A stretch of DNA of 64,000 nt from Speluncibacter jeojiensis (GTDB lineage: Bacteria > Actinomycetota > Actinomycetes > Mycobacteriales > Mycobacteriaceae): positions 248,001 through 312,000 of the forward strand of contig NZ_JAAIVF010000003.1 in NCBI RefSeq assembly GCF_029589495.1, written 5' to 3'. Within the stretch, counting starts at the first letter, position 1; every line of letters starts with the position of its first letter. The notes beneath the pieces were generated by a model. The model was not told the DNA's origin. It did no database searches and saw only the letters and a list, made by a program, of their open reading frames with translations. The translations under genes were made by a program, and so were the position numbers. This document shows, piece by piece, positions 48,193-62,099 of this stretch.

Positions 48193-50922
48193 TCAGAACG
48201 GCGCGTCGGCGTCCTCGCCCACCGGGTCGTCGGCCGCGGCGCCCGGCGCCTCGGACGGGTCGCCGCCGCGGATCGACCACAGCAGCCCGTCCAGCTCGTC
48301 GGGCTTGATCAGCACCTCGCGCGCCTTCGATCCCTCGCTGGGCCCGACGACCCCGCGGGTCTCCATCAGATCCATCAACCGGCCCGCCTTGGCGAACCCG
48401 ACCCGCAGCTTGCGCTGCAGCATCGAAGTCGACCCGAACTGGCTGGTCACAACCAACTCGACCGCCTGCAGGAGCACGTCGAGGTCACCGCCGATGTCGG
48501 GATCGACATCCTTCTTCTCGCCCGCCTTGGCCGCGGTCACGCCCTCGGTGTAGTCGGGCTCGGCCTGGTTCTTGCTGAAGTCGACGACCTTCGAGATCTC
48601 CTCGTCGGTGATGAACGCACCCTGCATGCGAACCGGTTTGCCGGCACCCATCGGCAGGAACAACCCGTCACCCATGCCGATCAGCTTCTCCGCGCCCGGC
48701 TGGTCCAGGATGACCCGCGAGTCGGTCAGCGATGAGGTCGCGAACGCCAGCCGCGAGGGCACGTTGGTCTTGATCAGGCCGGTCACGACGTCGACCGACG
48801 GGCGCTGCGTCGCCAGCACCAGGTGGATGCCGGCGGCGCGGGCCTTCTGGGTGATGCGCACGATCGCGTCCTCGACGTCGCGCGGGGCAGTCATCATCAG
48901 GTCCGCGAGCTCGTCGACGATCGCCAGGATGTACGGGTACGGCCGGTACACGCGCTCGGACCCCAGCGGCGCGGTGATCTCACCGGACCGCACCCGCTTG
49001 TTGAAGTCGTCGATGTGCCGCACCCGGTTGGCCTGCATGTCCTGGTAGCGCTGCTCCATCTCCTCCACCAGCCACGCCAGCGCGGCGGCCGCCTTCTTCG
49101 GCTGGGTGATGATGGGCGTGATCAGGTGCGGGATGCCCTCGTACGGGGTCAGCTCGACCATCTTGGGGTCGATGAGGATCAGCCGGACCTCGTCGGGGGT
49201 GGCGCGGGTGAGCAGCGAGACCAGCATCGAGTTGACGAAGCTCGACTTACCCGAGCCGGTCGAGCCCGCGACCAGCAGGTGCGGCATCTTCGCAAGATTC
49301 GCGCTGACGAAGTCGCCCTCGATGTCCTTGCCGAGGCCGATCAGCAGCGGGTGGTGGTCCTTGCGGGTCGACGGCGAGGACAGCACGTCCGCGAGCCGGA
49401 CCATCTCGCGGTCCGCGTTGGGCACCTCGATGCCGACCGCCGACTTCCCGGGGATCGGCGCCAGCAGCCGCACGTTGTCGGTCGCCGCGGCATAGGCGAT
49501 GTTGCGGTGCAGCGCGGTGATCTTCTCGACCTTCACGCCGGGCCCGAGCTCGACCTCATAGCGGGTCACCGTCGGCCCCCGGGTGAACCCGGTGACGGCG
49601 GCGTCGATCTTGAACTGCTCGAGGACGCCGGTGATCGCCTCGATCATCGCGTCGTTGGCCGCACTGTGGGTCTTCGGGGGGTCGCCGGGGATCAGCAGAT
49701 CGGTCGGGGGCAGCGTGTAGTCGCCCTCGATGACCCGGTCCAGCACCATCTGCTCGGCCTCGGGTTCCGGCTCCGGCTTCGGCGCCCTGGCCACCGGCTT
49801 CGGTTTCGGCTTCGGTGCCGGCGGCACGGCCGGCGCCGGTGCCGGTGCCGACGGCGCCTCGGTGATCGGTTCGGCCACCGGGATCAGCTCGGTGGGGTGG
49901 TCCGGCTGGTCGAACTCGTCGAGCGGGTAGTTGTCGTAGGGCACCCGGTCGTACGGCGACAACCCGTCGCGGCGACCGCGGGACCAGGATCCGAACCTGC
50001 CACGTCCGCCGCCGTCGTCCCAGCCGTCGCCCTCATAGCCGTCCTCGCCGACGTAGCCGTCCTCGCCGTCGTACTCGTAGTGCCGGGTGCCGAACAGCGT
50101 GCGCAGGCGCGCGGGCGCCTCCCGCACGGTGGTGCCGGTGAGCAGCAGGACCCCGAACACCGCGGCGAGCAGCAACAGCGGGATCGTCAACCACACGGTC
50201 AGTCCCTTGGCCAGCGGCCCACCGGCGGCATACCCGACGAACCCGGCGCCCTCCGCTCGGCCGTGGGCGTCGTCGGGAGAACCGGCGATCAGGTGCCAGA
50301 TGCCCAGCACCGGCAGGATTGTCAGCGCCGAGCCGAGGACCAGCCGGGGCCGTGCGTCGTGGTTCGCCTCGGTACGCATGAGCACCACGCCGACGGCTGT
50401 CAGCACGATCGGCGCGAGGATCGCGGCCGAGCCGAGCACCCAGCGCGCGCCGCTGTCGATCCAGGATCCGACCGGTCCGCCGGCGTCGAACCACACGCCG
50501 GCGGCGATCACGACGCTGACGGCGATCAGGCCCAGCGCGATGCCGTCGCGGCGATGTCCGTGCTCGATGTCCTTGGCATGCCCGACGGCGCGGGTGGTTG
50601 CACCGACGCCCTTGGCGACCATCGCCCAGCCCCCGGCGACGGCGCGCCCCACCGACCGCATGGCACCACCGCCGGCCCCGCGCCGGGCCGGTGGACGCGA
50701 ACGCGCCGAACCCCGGCCGGCCGCTCCCCCACCCGAGCCTGCGCGGGACGACGCACCGCCGCGCGCGCCCGCACCGGAGCGCTTCGCGGTCGACCGCGTG
50801 CCGGACGACCTGCCGGAACCCGACCGGGAGCCGGTCCCGCGCGAGCCCCGCGTGGTGCCGCCGCCGGTACGCGCTGACGACGTACGCTTGACCGGTCCAC
50901 GGGTGCTCGACTTACCTGCCAT
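48193..50922 (-). CDS. ftsK: DNA translocase FtsK
   Basis: 909 residues from ATG 50922. A basic Gly/Ser/Arg-rich N-terminus is followed by four membrane helices (about residues 110-260) and a Pro/Ala linker. The motor domain carries Walker A in [11 protein letters not shown] and Walker B in [13 protein letters not shown], with the [15 protein letters not shown]-type entry ([20 protein letters not shown]). The C-terminal gamma winged helix ([20 protein letters not shown]) reads KOPS sequences. It moves chromosome ends at division to allow dimer resolution. Confidence 0.96.
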   Translation of the reverse strand: MAGKSSTRGPVKRTSSARTGGGTTRGSRGTGSRSGSGRSSGTRSTAKRSGAGARGGASSRAGSGGGAAGRGSARSRPPARRGAGGGAMRSVGRAVAGGWAMVAKGVGATTRAVGHAKDIEHGHRRDGIALGLIAVSVVIAAGVWFDAGGPVGSWIDSGARWVLGSAAILAPIVLTAVGVVLMRTEANHDARPRLVLGSALTILPVLGIWHLIAGSPDDAHGRAEGAGFVGYAAGGPLAKGLTVWLTIPLLLLAAVFGVLLLTGTTVREAPARLRTLFGTRHYEYDGEDGYVGEDGYEGDGWDDGGGRGRFGSWSRGRRDGLSPYDRVPYDNYPLDEFDQPDHPTELIPVAEPITEAPSAPAPAPAVPPAPKPKPKPVARAPKPEPEPEAEQMVLDRVIEGDYTLPPTDLLIPGDPPKTHSAANDAMIEAITGVLEQFKIDAAVTGFTRGPTVTRYEVELGPGVKVEKITALHRNIAYAAATDNVRLLAPIPGKSAVGIEVPNADREMVRLADVLSSPSTRKDHHPLLIGLGKDIEGDFVSANLAKMPHLLVAGSTGSGKSSFVNSMLVSLLTRATPDEVRLILIDPKMVELTPYEGIPHLITPIITQPKKAAAALAWLVEEMEQRYQDMQANRVRHIDDFNKRVRSGEITAPLGSERVYRPYPYILAIVDELADLMMTAPRDVEDAIVRITQKARAAGIHLVLATQRPSVDVVTGLIKTNVPSRLAFATSSLTDSRVILDQPGAEKLIGMGDGLFLPMGAGKPVRMQGAFITDEEISKVVDFSKNQAEPDYTEGVTAAKAGEKKDVDPDIGGDLDVLLQAVELVVTSQFGSTSMLQRKLRVGFAKAGRLMDLMETRGVVGPSEGSKAREVLIKPDELDGLLWSIRGGDPSEAPGAAADDPVGEDADAPF

Positions 50923-51021
50923 GGCGCCAAGATTAGTCCCACCCGCCCCTCCGGGACCATTCGAAACACCCGTCACACTGGTGGTTGGGCGTGTGACGAT
51001 CGCTCTCGGCCGGCGGGGCGA

Positions 51022-51645
51022 TCAGACGGAGCGGTCCAGCCCCTGCACCGCCGCGACATCCGCCGGGTCGCCCTCGAAGTCGACGCGCACCTGGTCGCGC
51101 CCGAAGGCGTGCAGCAGCAGTTCCGCGGGTTCGCCGCGCAGCGCGACCGCCTGCTCGCCGCGGCGCACCGGCGTGGCCGTAGCTCCGTCCGCGGCCACCA
51201 GCACCACCGTGACCGGGCTCTTCCGGTAGCTTCGCCGCGCCAGCATCGTCGTCGCGCGCCACAGCGCCGCCTGCACGGCGGGCGCCAGCGTGCGCGGCTC
51301 CCAACCGTCCCGGGCGCGGCGCACGTCCTCGTGGTGGACGAACATCTCGGTCATGTTGACCTGGGCGTCGAGCAGCCGGAACGGCGACCAGATCGGCGGT
51401 CCGGACTCGACGTCACCCAGCAGCCGCGCATAGTCCTGCGCGGCGACCGACTGCTGCACCCGCTCGGTGTGTGCGGCGAGCGGCGGCAGCAGGATCCCGG
51501 GGGCCGCGTCGAGCCGGCGCTCGCGCACCACCAGGTGTGCCGCCAGGTCACGGGTGGTCCACTGCCCGCACAGCGTCGGCGCGTCCGGGCCCACCTCCCG
51601 CATCAGCTCGACCAGTTGCCGGCGTTCGTCCCGCGCGATGCTCAC
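51022..51645 (-). CDS. TIGR03085 family metal-binding (DinB/maleylpyruvate-isomerase-like) protein
   Basis: 207 residues from GTG 51645. Metal-ligand histidines in RDLAAHLVVRERR and TEMFVHHEDVRRA, with the opening ERRQLVELMREVGPDAPTLC, are characteristic of the TIGR03085 subgroup of the DinB-2 four-helix fold. Mycothiol-dependent isomerases/hydrolases share this fold, so a mycothiol-linked reaction is plausible. It lies alone between ftsK and the RNase J gene. Confidence 0.85.
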   Translation of the reverse strand: MSIARDERRQLVELMREVGPDAPTLCGQWTTRDLAAHLVVRERRLDAAPGILLPPLAAHTERVQQSVAAQDYARLLGDVESGPPIWSPFRLLDAQVNMTEMFVHHEDVRRARDGWEPRTLAPAVQAALWRATTMLARRSYRKSPVTVVLVAADGATATPVRRGEQAVALRGEPAELLLHAFGRDQVRVDFEGDPADVAAVQGLDRSV

Positions 51646-51668
51646 TCGATGCTCCTGTCCGTGTGGCG

Positions 51669-51691
51669 CCGGCCCCCGTTCAGGGGGCCGG
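51669..51691 (-). terminator. Terminator hairpin after rnj
   Basis: Perfect nine-base arms CCGGCCCCC (51669-51677) and GGGGGCCGG (51683-51691) with a five-base loop, 18 bases beyond the rnj stop. Confidence 0.7.
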
Positions 51692-51708
51692 GTTCGAGCC
51701 GGCCGAGC

Positions 51709-54629
<2,921 letters not shown>

Positions 54630-54721
54630 TCACGCTACCCGCTTTACAGCCCCGATCTGCACTCGCGTGAGCAGTGACCGGGCACGTCGTACCGAGTGTT
54701 TCCCGGTTCCCACCCCGGCGT

Positions 54722-55474
54722 TCAGCCCTCCGCGACGAACGGGCTGGTCGCCACCTCGGTCCCGTCGGACAGCTCGCCGATCTCGAAATCACCGAAGACG
54801 TTCGGTGCGCAGTCCATCAGCCTGCGCAGGCATTCGATGGCGAGCTGGCGCATCTCGACGTCGGCGTGCTCGGTGGCGCGCATGGCGATGAAATGCCGCC
54901 ACGTCCGATAGTTCCCGGTGACCACCAGCCGCGTCTCGGTGGCGTTGGGCAGCACCGAACGGGCCGCCTGACGTGCTTGTTTGCGGCGCAGGATCGCGTT
55001 GGGCACGTCCGCGAACTTGCTCTCGAGGGCGTCGAGCAGTTCGACGTACGCCGCCCGGCTGGCATCGGTCGCCTTCGCGAACAGCGCCTCGAGTTGCGGA
55101 TCGCCGACGATCGCGGGCGGCGGCACCACGTTCGAGTCGTGCTCGGGGACGTAGCGCTGCGAGAGCTGCGAGAACGAGAAGTGGCGATGCCGGATCAGCT
55201 CGTGCGTGCACGACCGGGACAGACCGCTCACGTAGAAGCTGACCGAGGCGTGCTCGAGCACGGACAGGTGCCCGACCTCGAGAATGTGGCGCAGATAACC
55301 CGCATTGGTCGCGGTCCGCGGGTTCGGCTTGTCCCAACTCTGGTAGCACGCGCGGCCCGCGAACTCGGCCAGCGCCTGGCCGCCGTCGGCATCCGTCGTC
55401 CAGGGGACGTCCGCCGGAGGAAAGAACTCCGTCTTCGCGACGAGTTGCACCTGGAGCGGGACGGACTGTGGCAC
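54722..55474 (-). CDS. thyX: Flavin-dependent thymidylate synthase ThyX
   Basis: 250 residues from GTG 55474 with GAGAGG six bases upstream. The ThyX signature [14 protein letters not shown] is intact, and [17 protein letters not shown] plus [18 protein letters not shown] supply the FAD/dUMP contacts. It makes dTMP using FAD, NADPH and methylene-tetrahydrofolate. Upstream of dapA, as in Rv2754c. Confidence 0.96.
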   Translation of the reverse strand: MPQSVPLQVQLVAKTEFFPPADVPWTTDADGGQALAEFAGRACYQSWDKPNPRTATNAGYLRHILEVGHLSVLEHASVSFYVSGLSRSCTHELIRHRHFSFSQLSQRYVPEHDSNVVPPPAIVGDPQLEALFAKATDASRAAYVELLDALESKFADVPNAILRRKQARQAARSVLPNATETRLVVTGNYRTWRHFIAMRATEHADVEMRQLAIECLRRLMDCAPNVFGDFEIGELSDGTEVATSPFVAEG

Positions 55475-55652
55475 TTCGGACCTCTCTCGACTGGACCTGA
55501 ACACCGGTTCGACCGGCGCCGACCTGGTTGCCCCCAACCCTATCGGGCGTGCCGCGCACCGGTGAATGCCCGACGCCGGGGTCGTTTCGGTGCATGATTG
55601 TCGTCCACGACGATCGGATCGGAGCCGATCGCCCAGGATCAAGGAGCGCAAG

Positions 55653-56087
55653 ATGGCAGTCAGTGGGCACGCGGAGATCGACATCGCCGCAACGCCGGAA
55701 CAGGTGATGGACGGGATCGCGGCGATCGACGCCCTGCCCACCTGGTCCTCTGCACACAAGAGCGCGAGCGTCGAGACCACCTACGACGACGGCCGGCCCA
55801 AGCGTGTCCGCATGGCGGTCTCGGTCATGGGGATCACCGACGAGCAGGTCGTCGAGTACAGCTGGGAGGGCTCCGAGAAGGTCACCTGGACGCTGATCGA
55901 GAGCACCCAGCAGAAGGCGCAGGACGGCAGCTACGTGCTCACCGCCACCGACAAGGGCACGCACGCGGCGTTCGACCTCACCGTCGACCTGAAGATCCCG
56001 GTTCCGGGCTTCATCGTCAAGAAGGCTCAGAAGCAGGCCATCGAGACCGCAACCAAGGGCATCAAGAAGTTCGTCGAGGGTCGCTGA
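55653..56087 (+). CDS. SRPBCC family protein (START-like), 144 residues
   Basis: From ATG 55653 behind AAGGAG. The helix-grip fold is apparent: [40 protein letters not shown] and [20 protein letters not shown] with the long C-terminal helix. Mycobacterial homologues are uncharacterised lipid- or polyketide-binding proteins. Divergent from thyX; ends at a strong terminator. Confidence 0.87.
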   Translation: MAVSGHAEIDIAATPEQVMDGIAAIDALPTWSSAHKSASVETTYDDGRPKRVRMAVSVMGITDEQVVEYSWEGSEKVTWTLIESTQQKAQDGSYVLTATDKGTHAAFDLTVDLKIPVPGFIVKKAQKQAIETATKGIKKFVEGR

Positions 56088-56122
56088 GCGTTCACCGCGA
56101 CGTCACCGCGGGGTGATGCGGT

Positions 56123-56158
56123 GGGGCCGGTTCCCGGGTTCACCCGGGTGCCGGCCCC
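56123..56158 (+). terminator. Terminator after the SRPBCC gene
   Basis: Two-tier hairpin: outer arms GGGGCCGG (56123-56130) and CCGGCCCC (56151-56158), inner CCCGGG/CCCGGG (56133-56138, 56143-56148), followed by TTCT; 36 bases after the stop. Confidence 0.75.
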
Positions 56159-56302
56159 TTCTGCTGTCGCGGCCCGGTCGGTCGCGGCTCAGGAAACACT
56201 CAACTACCCCTGAAATAGTCGACACCGTGTTGCGAATGCCGTCGACTCGTCGCGCGCACACCGCTGCGGACGTCGACGGCCCGCCCGACGAACGGAGAAC
56301 AC

Positions 56303-57124
56303 ATGGCGCCCCGCCTGACCCGCACCGCCGCCACCGGCGCCCTCACCCTCGCGCTCCTGGCCGCACCGGTGCCCGCGATCGCCTTCGCGACCACTGCGCC
56401 CGCCACCCCGACCACAGCGCAGTCGAGCACAGCACGGTCGCTGCACCTGACCGGCGCGTCCAACGCCCGCGACATCGGCGGCTACCGGACCACCGACGGG
56501 CACACGGTCAAGACCGGTGTGGTGTTCCGCAGCAATGCGCTGGGCAGCCTCACCCCAGCCGACCTCACCGCGCTGCAGCAGCGGAACCTGCGCACGGACA
56601 TCGACTTCCGCACCGTCTTCGAACGCGCGCTCGCGCCCGACAAGCTGCCCGCCGGCGCCACCGAGCACTGGGACGACGTCGTCGGCGGCAGCGGCAATCC
56701 CGCGAACTACCTGAACATGGCCGACATGCCCGCCATGTACCGGCTCATGGCGACCGACCCCGGCGCCGCGAAGGCCTTCCACGACGCGTTCACCCAGATC
56801 ATCGACTCCCCCGGCGCCTCGCTGTACCACTGCACCTCCGGCAAGGACCGCACCGGCTGGATGACCGCCGTCCTGCTGACGATCCTCGGCGTCCCGCGCG
56901 ACACCGTGAACGCCGACTACATGCTCAGCAATCAGTACCTGGCCCGGAACGGCACCGCCACCGGCCCGCTCGCCGCGCTGCAGAACACCGTGCAGCAGGC
57001 CTGGCTCGACGACGCCTTCGCCGCGGCCGGCGCGAAGTACGGCAGCTTCGACAACTACGTCGCCCAGGGCCTCGGACTGACCACCGCGGACATCGCCGCT
57101 CTCAAGGCCAAGTTGCTGGTCTGA
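56303..57124 (+). CDS. Secreted tyrosine/lipid phosphatase (PtpB-like)
   Basis: 273 residues from ATG 56303. A signal peptide ends near AIAFATTAPA. The P-loop is HCTSGKDRTGW (CX5R), with NARDIGGYRT and RTDIDFRTVFE as in the tyrosine-phosphatase family that includes PtpB of M. tuberculosis and lipid phosphatases. Export suggests action on the envelope or on host/external substrates; which cannot be told. Stands alone between the SRPBCC gene and zwf. Confidence 0.88.
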   Translation: MAPRLTRTAATGALTLALLAAPVPAIAFATTAPATPTTAQSSTARSLHLTGASNARDIGGYRTTDGHTVKTGVVFRSNALGSLTPADLTALQQRNLRTDIDFRTVFERALAPDKLPAGATEHWDDVVGGSGNPANYLNMADMPAMYRLMATDPGAAKAFHDAFTQIIDSPGASLYHCTSGKDRTGWMTAVLLTILGVPRDTVNADYMLSNQYLARNGTATGPLAALQNTVQQAWLDDAFAAAGAKYGSFDNYVAQGLGLTTADIAALKAKLLV

Positions 57125-57226
57125 GGCGATGCGCTCGCACGCTCCGCGCATTCGGCGTTAACTGGTCGTCGGCAACCATGATCGACACGGCGCCATCGCA
57201 CACCGATGCGCGGAGCGGAGAGCGAT

Positions 57227-58615
57227 ATGGCCGGTGAGGCCCCGGAAGCAGACGTCCTGGTGATCTTCGGGATCACCGGCGATCTGGCTCGCAAGATGAC
57301 CTACCGGGCGCTGTACCGGCTCGAACAGCACGGGCTGCTGCGCTGCGAGATCGTCGGTGTCGCCGCCGACGACATCGGACTCGACGACCTCGTGTCCCGG
57401 GCGCGCGAGTCGATCGCCGAGTCCGGCACCACCGTCGACGACGAGGTGTTCACGCGGCTTGCCGGACGGCTCGACTATCTGTCCGGCGACGTCACCGAGC
57501 ACGAGGTGTACCGGCAGCTGGCCTCCCGGATCCACCGCTACCAGCGTCCGCTGTTCTATCTCGAGATGCCGCCGAGCCTGTTCGCGCCGATCGTCGAGCA
57601 ACTCGGGAAGGCCGACCTGCTCACCGGCGCGACGGTGGCGGTGGAGAAACCGTTCGGCCACGACCTGGACTCGGCGCGCGATCTCAACGCCCGGCTGCAC
57701 GATGTCCTCGACGAGAGCCAGATCCTCCGCGTCGACCACTTCCTCGGCAAGGAGCCGGTGATCGAACTGGAGTACCTGCGTTTTGCCAACCTCGCGCTGG
57801 CCGAGATCTGGGACCGGCACACCGTGTCGTCCATCCAGATCACCATGGCCGAGGACTTCGGGGTCACCGACCGGGGCAGCTTCTACGACAAGGTCGGCGC
57901 ACTGCGTGATGTCGTGCAGAACCACCTGATGCAGGTGCTCGCGCTGGTGGCGATGGAGCCGCCGGCCGGCGACACCGCGGACGAGTTGCGGGACAAGAAG
58001 TGCGAGGTGTTCCGCGCGATGCCTGCGCTCGATCCCGCGCACTGCGTACGCGGCCAGTACGAGGGCTACCTGGATGTCGACGGCGTCGAAGCCGGCAGCA
58101 CCACCGAGACTTTCGTGGCGATGCGGCTCGAGATCGACAACTGGCGGTGGTCCGGGGTCCCGATCTTCCTGCGCGCGGGCAAGGGGCTGCCCGAACGGGT
58201 CACCGAGGTGCGGTTGCTGCTGCGCCGCACCCCGAAGCTCGCGTTCCTGCGCAAGTCCACCCAGGTCGACGCCAACCAGATCGTGTTGCGGATCGACCCG
58301 GACCCCGGCATGCGCATGCATCTGACAGCGATGGGCAAACAGACGTGGCAGAACGTGCACCTGCAGACGCTGTTCGCCGGCGAGCTCGGCGAGCCGCTCG
58401 AACCGTACGAGCGGCTGCTGCACTCGGCGATGTCCGGCGACCACAGCCTGTTCGCCCGCCAGGATGCGGTCGAGGAGACCTGGCGCATCGTCCAGCCGCT
58501 GCTCGACAACCCGCCGCCGGTACACACCTATCCCACCGGTTCGTGGGGTCCGGACGAAGCCGACTCGGTCGTGCGCGGCCACGCACACTGGCAGGAGCCC
58601 TGGCTCGGCGAATAG
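57227..58615 (+). CDS. zwf: Glucose-6-phosphate dehydrogenase
   Basis: 462 residues from ATG 57227 (GGAGAG six bases upstream). First oxidative step of the pentose phosphate pathway, giving NADPH. The NADP site is VIFGITGDLARKMTYRALY and the active-site RVDHFLGKE is intact. Size and pairing with the short gnd below match Rv1121 (zwf1) next to Rv1122. Confidence 0.95.
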   Translation: MAGEAPEADVLVIFGITGDLARKMTYRALYRLEQHGLLRCEIVGVAADDIGLDDLVSRARESIAESGTTVDDEVFTRLAGRLDYLSGDVTEHEVYRQLASRIHRYQRPLFYLEMPPSLFAPIVEQLGKADLLTGATVAVEKPFGHDLDSARDLNARLHDVLDESQILRVDHFLGKEPVIELEYLRFANLALAEIWDRHTVSSIQITMAEDFGVTDRGSFYDKVGALRDVVQNHLMQVLALVAMEPPAGDTADELRDKKCEVFRAMPALDPAHCVRGQYEGYLDVDGVEAGSTTETFVAMRLEIDNWRWSGVPIFLRAGKGLPERVTEVRLLLRRTPKLAFLRKSTQVDANQIVLRIDPDPGMRMHLTAMGKQTWQNVHLQTLFAGELGEPLEPYERLLHSAMSGDHSLFARQDAVEETWRIVQPLLDNPPPVHTYPTGSWGPDEADSVVRGHAHWQEPWLGE

Positions 58616-58682
58616 GCGGGCCGGGCTTCATCTGTCCCACAATCGGATTCGAGCACGTGATCGTCAGCAGAAAGGGGCTGTC

Positions 58683-59702
58683 ATGCAACTGGGGATGATC
58701 GGACTCGGACGGATGGGCGCGAACCTCGTCCGGCGGGTGATGCGCGACGGCCATCAGTGCGTGGTCTTCGACCGCGACGCCGACGCCGTCCACGCGCTGG
58801 CCGACGAGGGCGCCACGGGCGTCTCGTCCACCGCAGAACTCGCCGCCGCGATGACCGGCCCGCGCGCGGTGTGGGTGATGGTCCCGGCCGGCGCGGTCAC
58901 CACCTCGGTGATCGACGAGCTCGCCGAGGTCCTCTCCCCCGGCGACATCGTCATCGACGGCGGCAACTCGTACTACCGCGACGACCTCACCCACGCGAAG
59001 ACCTTGTCCGAGAAGGGCATCCATCTGCTCGACTGCGGCACCAGCGGCGGCGTATGGGGTCGGGACCGCGGCTACTGCCTGATGGTCGGCGGCGATGCCG
59101 ACGCGTTCGCTGCCGTCGAGTCGGTGTTTGCCTCGATCGCGCCCGGGGTCGACGCCGCGGCGCGCACCCCCGGCCGCGACGGCGAGCCGGCCCGGTCCGA
59201 GCGCGGGTACCTGCACTGCGGCCCCAGCGGAGCGGGGCACTTCGTGAAGATGGTGCACAACGGGATCGAGTACGGGATGATGGCCGCGCTCGCCGAGGGC
59301 CTGAACATCCTGCACAACGCGGACATCGGTACCCGCCCGTCCGAATCCGATGCCGAGACGGCACCGCTGGACCATCCCGAGTACTACCGCTACGACATCG
59401 ACGTGGCGGAGGTGTCCGAGGTGTGGCGGCGCGGCAGCGTCGTCGAATCCTGGTTGCTCGACCTGACCGCGTCGGCGCTGCACTCCTCGCCGGATCTGTC
59501 CGAGTTCACCGGCCACGTCTCGGATTCCGGAGAGGGCCGCTGGACCGCGATCGCGGCGATCGACGAGGGCGTGCCCGCGCCGGTGCTCACGGCCGCGTTG
59601 TATTCACGTTTCGCCTCGCGCGACCTGGACCAGTTCGCCGACAAGGCGCTCTCGGCGATGCGCAAGCAGTTCGGCGGCCACGACGAGAAGCCTGCGCAGT
59701 GA
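58683..59702 (+). CDS. gnd: 6-phosphogluconate dehydrogenase, decarboxylating, short GndA type
   Basis: 339 residues from ATG 58683 with AAAGGGG upstream. The Rossmann motif is MIGLGRMGANLVRRVM; the catalytic region reads DGGNSYYRDDL, LDCGTSGGVWGRDRGYCLM and HCGPSGAGHFVKMVHNGIEY. At 339 residues it is the short NAD-preferring type (YqeC/Gnd2) rather than the ~470-residue form. Follows zwf in the same operon (67-base gap). Confidence 0.94.
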   Translation: MQLGMIGLGRMGANLVRRVMRDGHQCVVFDRDADAVHALADEGATGVSSTAELAAAMTGPRAVWVMVPAGAVTTSVIDELAEVLSPGDIVIDGGNSYYRDDLTHAKTLSEKGIHLLDCGTSGGVWGRDRGYCLMVGGDADAFAAVESVFASIAPGVDAAARTPGRDGEPARSERGYLHCGPSGAGHFVKMVHNGIEYGMMAALAEGLNILHNADIGTRPSESDAETAPLDHPEYYRYDIDVAEVSEVWRRGSVVESWLLDLTASALHSSPDLSEFTGHVSDSGEGRWTAIAAIDEGVPAPVLTAALYSRFASRDLDQFADKALSAMRKQFGGHDEKPAQ

Positions 59703-59720
59703 CCGCGCGGCTGCCGGCAC

Positions 59721-62099
59721 TCACCTCCGGGTAGGGGCTCCCGCCGACCCGGTTCCGCGATGTTCCGGGACGCGCCCCCGCGGCTGTGTCGGCGCGGGGC
59801 GCGGTTCGGTCCGCGGCAGCGGCATCGTGACCGGCGCGCGCTCGGTGACCACCACCTCGGTCCCGTGGTGCAGCAACCGCACCGGATCCCCGGATTCGAG
59901 CGTGTAGGTCGCGCCGTCGTGGACGACCGACACCCGCAGCCGCTGCTTGCGCAGGAACACATTGAACGCGAGCCGGGTGATCCCCTCCGGCAGCAGCGGA
60001 CTGAACGCGACCGGCCCCTCGTCGTGGTAGTGCCGCAGCCCGCCCAGTCCGTAGACCAGGGCGATCCAGGTGCCGGCCAGCGACGCGATGTGCAACCCGT
60101 CGCGGGTGTTGTGTTCGAGGTCGTCGAGGTCCATCAGCGCGGCCTCGCCGAGATAGTCGTGGGCCAGGCTCAGATGCCCGACCTCGGCGGCCAGCACCGC
60201 CTGCACGCACGCCGACAGCGACGAGTCGCGGACGGTGATCCGTTCGTAGTAGTCGAAGTTGCGCGACTTCTCCTCGGCGGTGAAGGCGTCGCCGCGCAGG
60301 AACATCGCGAGCACCAGGTCGGCCTGCTTGGTGACCTGTTTGCGGTAGAGGTCGAAGTACGGGAAGTGCAGGAACAGCGGATAGTCGTCGTCGGTGCAGA
60401 CGGAGAAGTCCCACTCCTTGTGTTCGGTGAACCCCTCCGCCTGCGGATGCACGCCGAGTTCCTCGTCGTACGGGATGAACATCGCGTCGGCGGCGTCGTG
60501 CCACTGCGCCAGCTCCTCCTCGTCGACGCCCAGATCGCGGGCCTTCCCGGGATACCGGTGCCCCCACACCGCGGCGGCGCGCAGATTCTGCTGCGCCATC
60601 AGGTTTGTGTAGATGTTGTTGTCCGCGACCGCGCTGTACTCGTCGGGGCCGGTCACCCCGTCGATCCGGAAGCGCCCCTCGGCGTCGTGGTGGCCGAGCG
60701 AACGCCACAGCCGCGCCGTCTCGACCAGCAGCTCGAGCCCCACCGACTGCTCGAAGTCGGTGTCGCCGGTCGCCCGTGCGTAGCGGATGACCGCGTCGGC
60801 GATGTCGGCGCTGACGTGGAAGGCCGCGGTGCCGGCGGGCCAATAGCTCGAGCACTCCTCACCGTGGATGGTGCGCCACGGGAACGCGGCTCCGCGCAGA
60901 CCGAGCTGCGCGGCGCGTTCCTTCGCGAGCGGCAGCGTGCTGTGCCGCCAGCGCAGCGCGAACGCGGTCGCGCGCGGCGACGTGTAGGTCAGCACTGGCT
61001 GCACGAACGTCTCACTGTCCCAGAAGGTGTGGCCGTTATAGCCGGGCCCGGTCAATCCCTTGGCGGGGATGGCCTGCCCCTCCGCGCGGGCGCCGGCCTG
61101 CAGCACATGGAACAGCGCGAAGCGCACCGCCTGCTGGATCTCACTGTCCCCGTCGAGTTCCACGTCCGCGCGATCCCAGAACCGGTTCAGCGCTTCGCGT
61201 TGCTCGGCGACCAGACCGTCCCAGCCGGTCTGCCGCGCCGACGCCAGCGCGGCGTCCACCTGCGCACGGATGCCCGGCAGCGACCGCACCCCGGACCAGC
61301 CGTAGGCGACGAATTTGACCACCCGCAGCCGCTGGCCCGGCTTCAACTCCGCCGTCAGCGTCACCCGGCCGAGGTCCGGGTGGCTCTCCGCCACCGACTG
61401 CACGTTCGACCCCTCGACGACATGGTCCATCGCGCACCCGACCCGCAGCCCGCTGCCGCTGGTCCGATGCACCAGTTGCGCCCAGAGCTGGTGGCTTCCA
61501 TGCGCTTCCGGGCGCAGCGGGTCCGGCACCGCCGAGGCGGCGCGCGGGTCGCCGGCCACCTCGGGGAGCTGCTCGTTGGAGACCAGTTCCGACTGCACGA
61601 CCACCCGCGCGGGGCCGTCGAGGACCTGGACGTCGTAGCAGATCGCGGCGACCGCACGTTGCGTCAGAGACACCAGGCGCACCGACTCCACCCGCACCCT
61701 TCGCCCCGCCGGCGAGGTCCACTCGACGGTCCGGCGCAGCAGCCCGGCGCGCAGGTCGAGCACCATCTCGTGCTCGTGGAGCGTGCCGTAGCGCACGTCG
61801 AACGGCTCGTCGTTGACCAGCAGCCGGATCAGCTTGCCGTTGGTGACGTTGATGACCGTCTGACCGGCCTCCGGGTAGCCGTAACCCGCCTCGGCGTACG
61901 GCAGCGGGCGCTGCTCCCAGACCCCGTTCAGGTACGAACCGGGCAGCCCGTTCGGCTCCCCCTCGTCGAGGTTCGCGCGCCAGCCGATGTGTCCGTTCGA
62001 CAGCGCGAACACCGACTCGACCTGGCTGAGCACGTCCAGATCGAACCGGGTGGCCCGCACGCACCAGGGTTCGACGGTGAAGGCCGGATGCCGGATCAC
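59721..62099 (-). CDS. Glycoside hydrolase family 65 disaccharide phosphorylase
   Basis: 792 residues from GTG 62099 (GTGA overlap with the HAD gene). The N-terminal beta-sandwich opens VFALSNGHIGWRANLDEGEP; the barrel carries the catalytic glutamate in DGVTGPDEYSAVADNNIYTN and HGEECSSYWPAGTAAFHVSA. GH65 phosphorylases cleave trehalose, maltose or kojibiose to beta-glucose-1-phosphate, which the mutase encoded just upstream would convert to glucose-6-phosphate. Order matches Rv3400-Rv3401. A very long antisense frame exists but is spurious. Confidence 0.92.
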   Translation of the reverse strand: MIRHPAFTVEPWCVRATRFDLDVLSQVESVFALSNGHIGWRANLDEGEPNGLPGSYLNGVWEQRPLPYAEAGYGYPEAGQTVINVTNGKLIRLLVNDEPFDVRYGTLHEHEMVLDLRAGLLRRTVEWTSPAGRRVRVESVRLVSLTQRAVAAICYDVQVLDGPARVVVQSELVSNEQLPEVAGDPRAASAVPDPLRPEAHGSHQLWAQLVHRTSGSGLRVGCAMDHVVEGSNVQSVAESHPDLGRVTLTAELKPGQRLRVVKFVAYGWSGVRSLPGIRAQVDAALASARQTGWDGLVAEQREALNRFWDRADVELDGDSEIQQAVRFALFHVLQAGARAEGQAIPAKGLTGPGYNGHTFWDSETFVQPVLTYTSPRATAFALRWRHSTLPLAKERAAQLGLRGAAFPWRTIHGEECSSYWPAGTAAFHVSADIADAVIRYARATGDTDFEQSVGLELLVETARLWRSLGHHDAEGRFRIDGVTGPDEYSAVADNNIYTNLMAQQNLRAAAVWGHRYPGKARDLGVDEEELAQWHDAADAMFIPYDEELGVHPQAEGFTEHKEWDFSVCTDDDYPLFLHFPYFDLYRKQVTKQADLVLAMFLRGDAFTAEEKSRNFDYYERITVRDSSLSACVQAVLAAEVGHLSLAHDYLGEAALMDLDDLEHNTRDGLHIASLAGTWIALVYGLGGLRHYHDEGPVAFSPLLPEGITRLAFNVFLRKQRLRVSVVHDGATYTLESGDPVRLLHHGTEVVVTERAPVTMPLPRTEPRPAPTQPRGRVPEHRGTGSAGAPTRR

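Noticed and set aside
51669-51700. T-arm-like sequence with GGTTCGAGCC, possible tRNA
   Set aside because: The stem pairs only when shifted by one relative to a true T-loop, and no acceptor, D or anticodon arms surround it; the hairpin reads as the rnj terminator.
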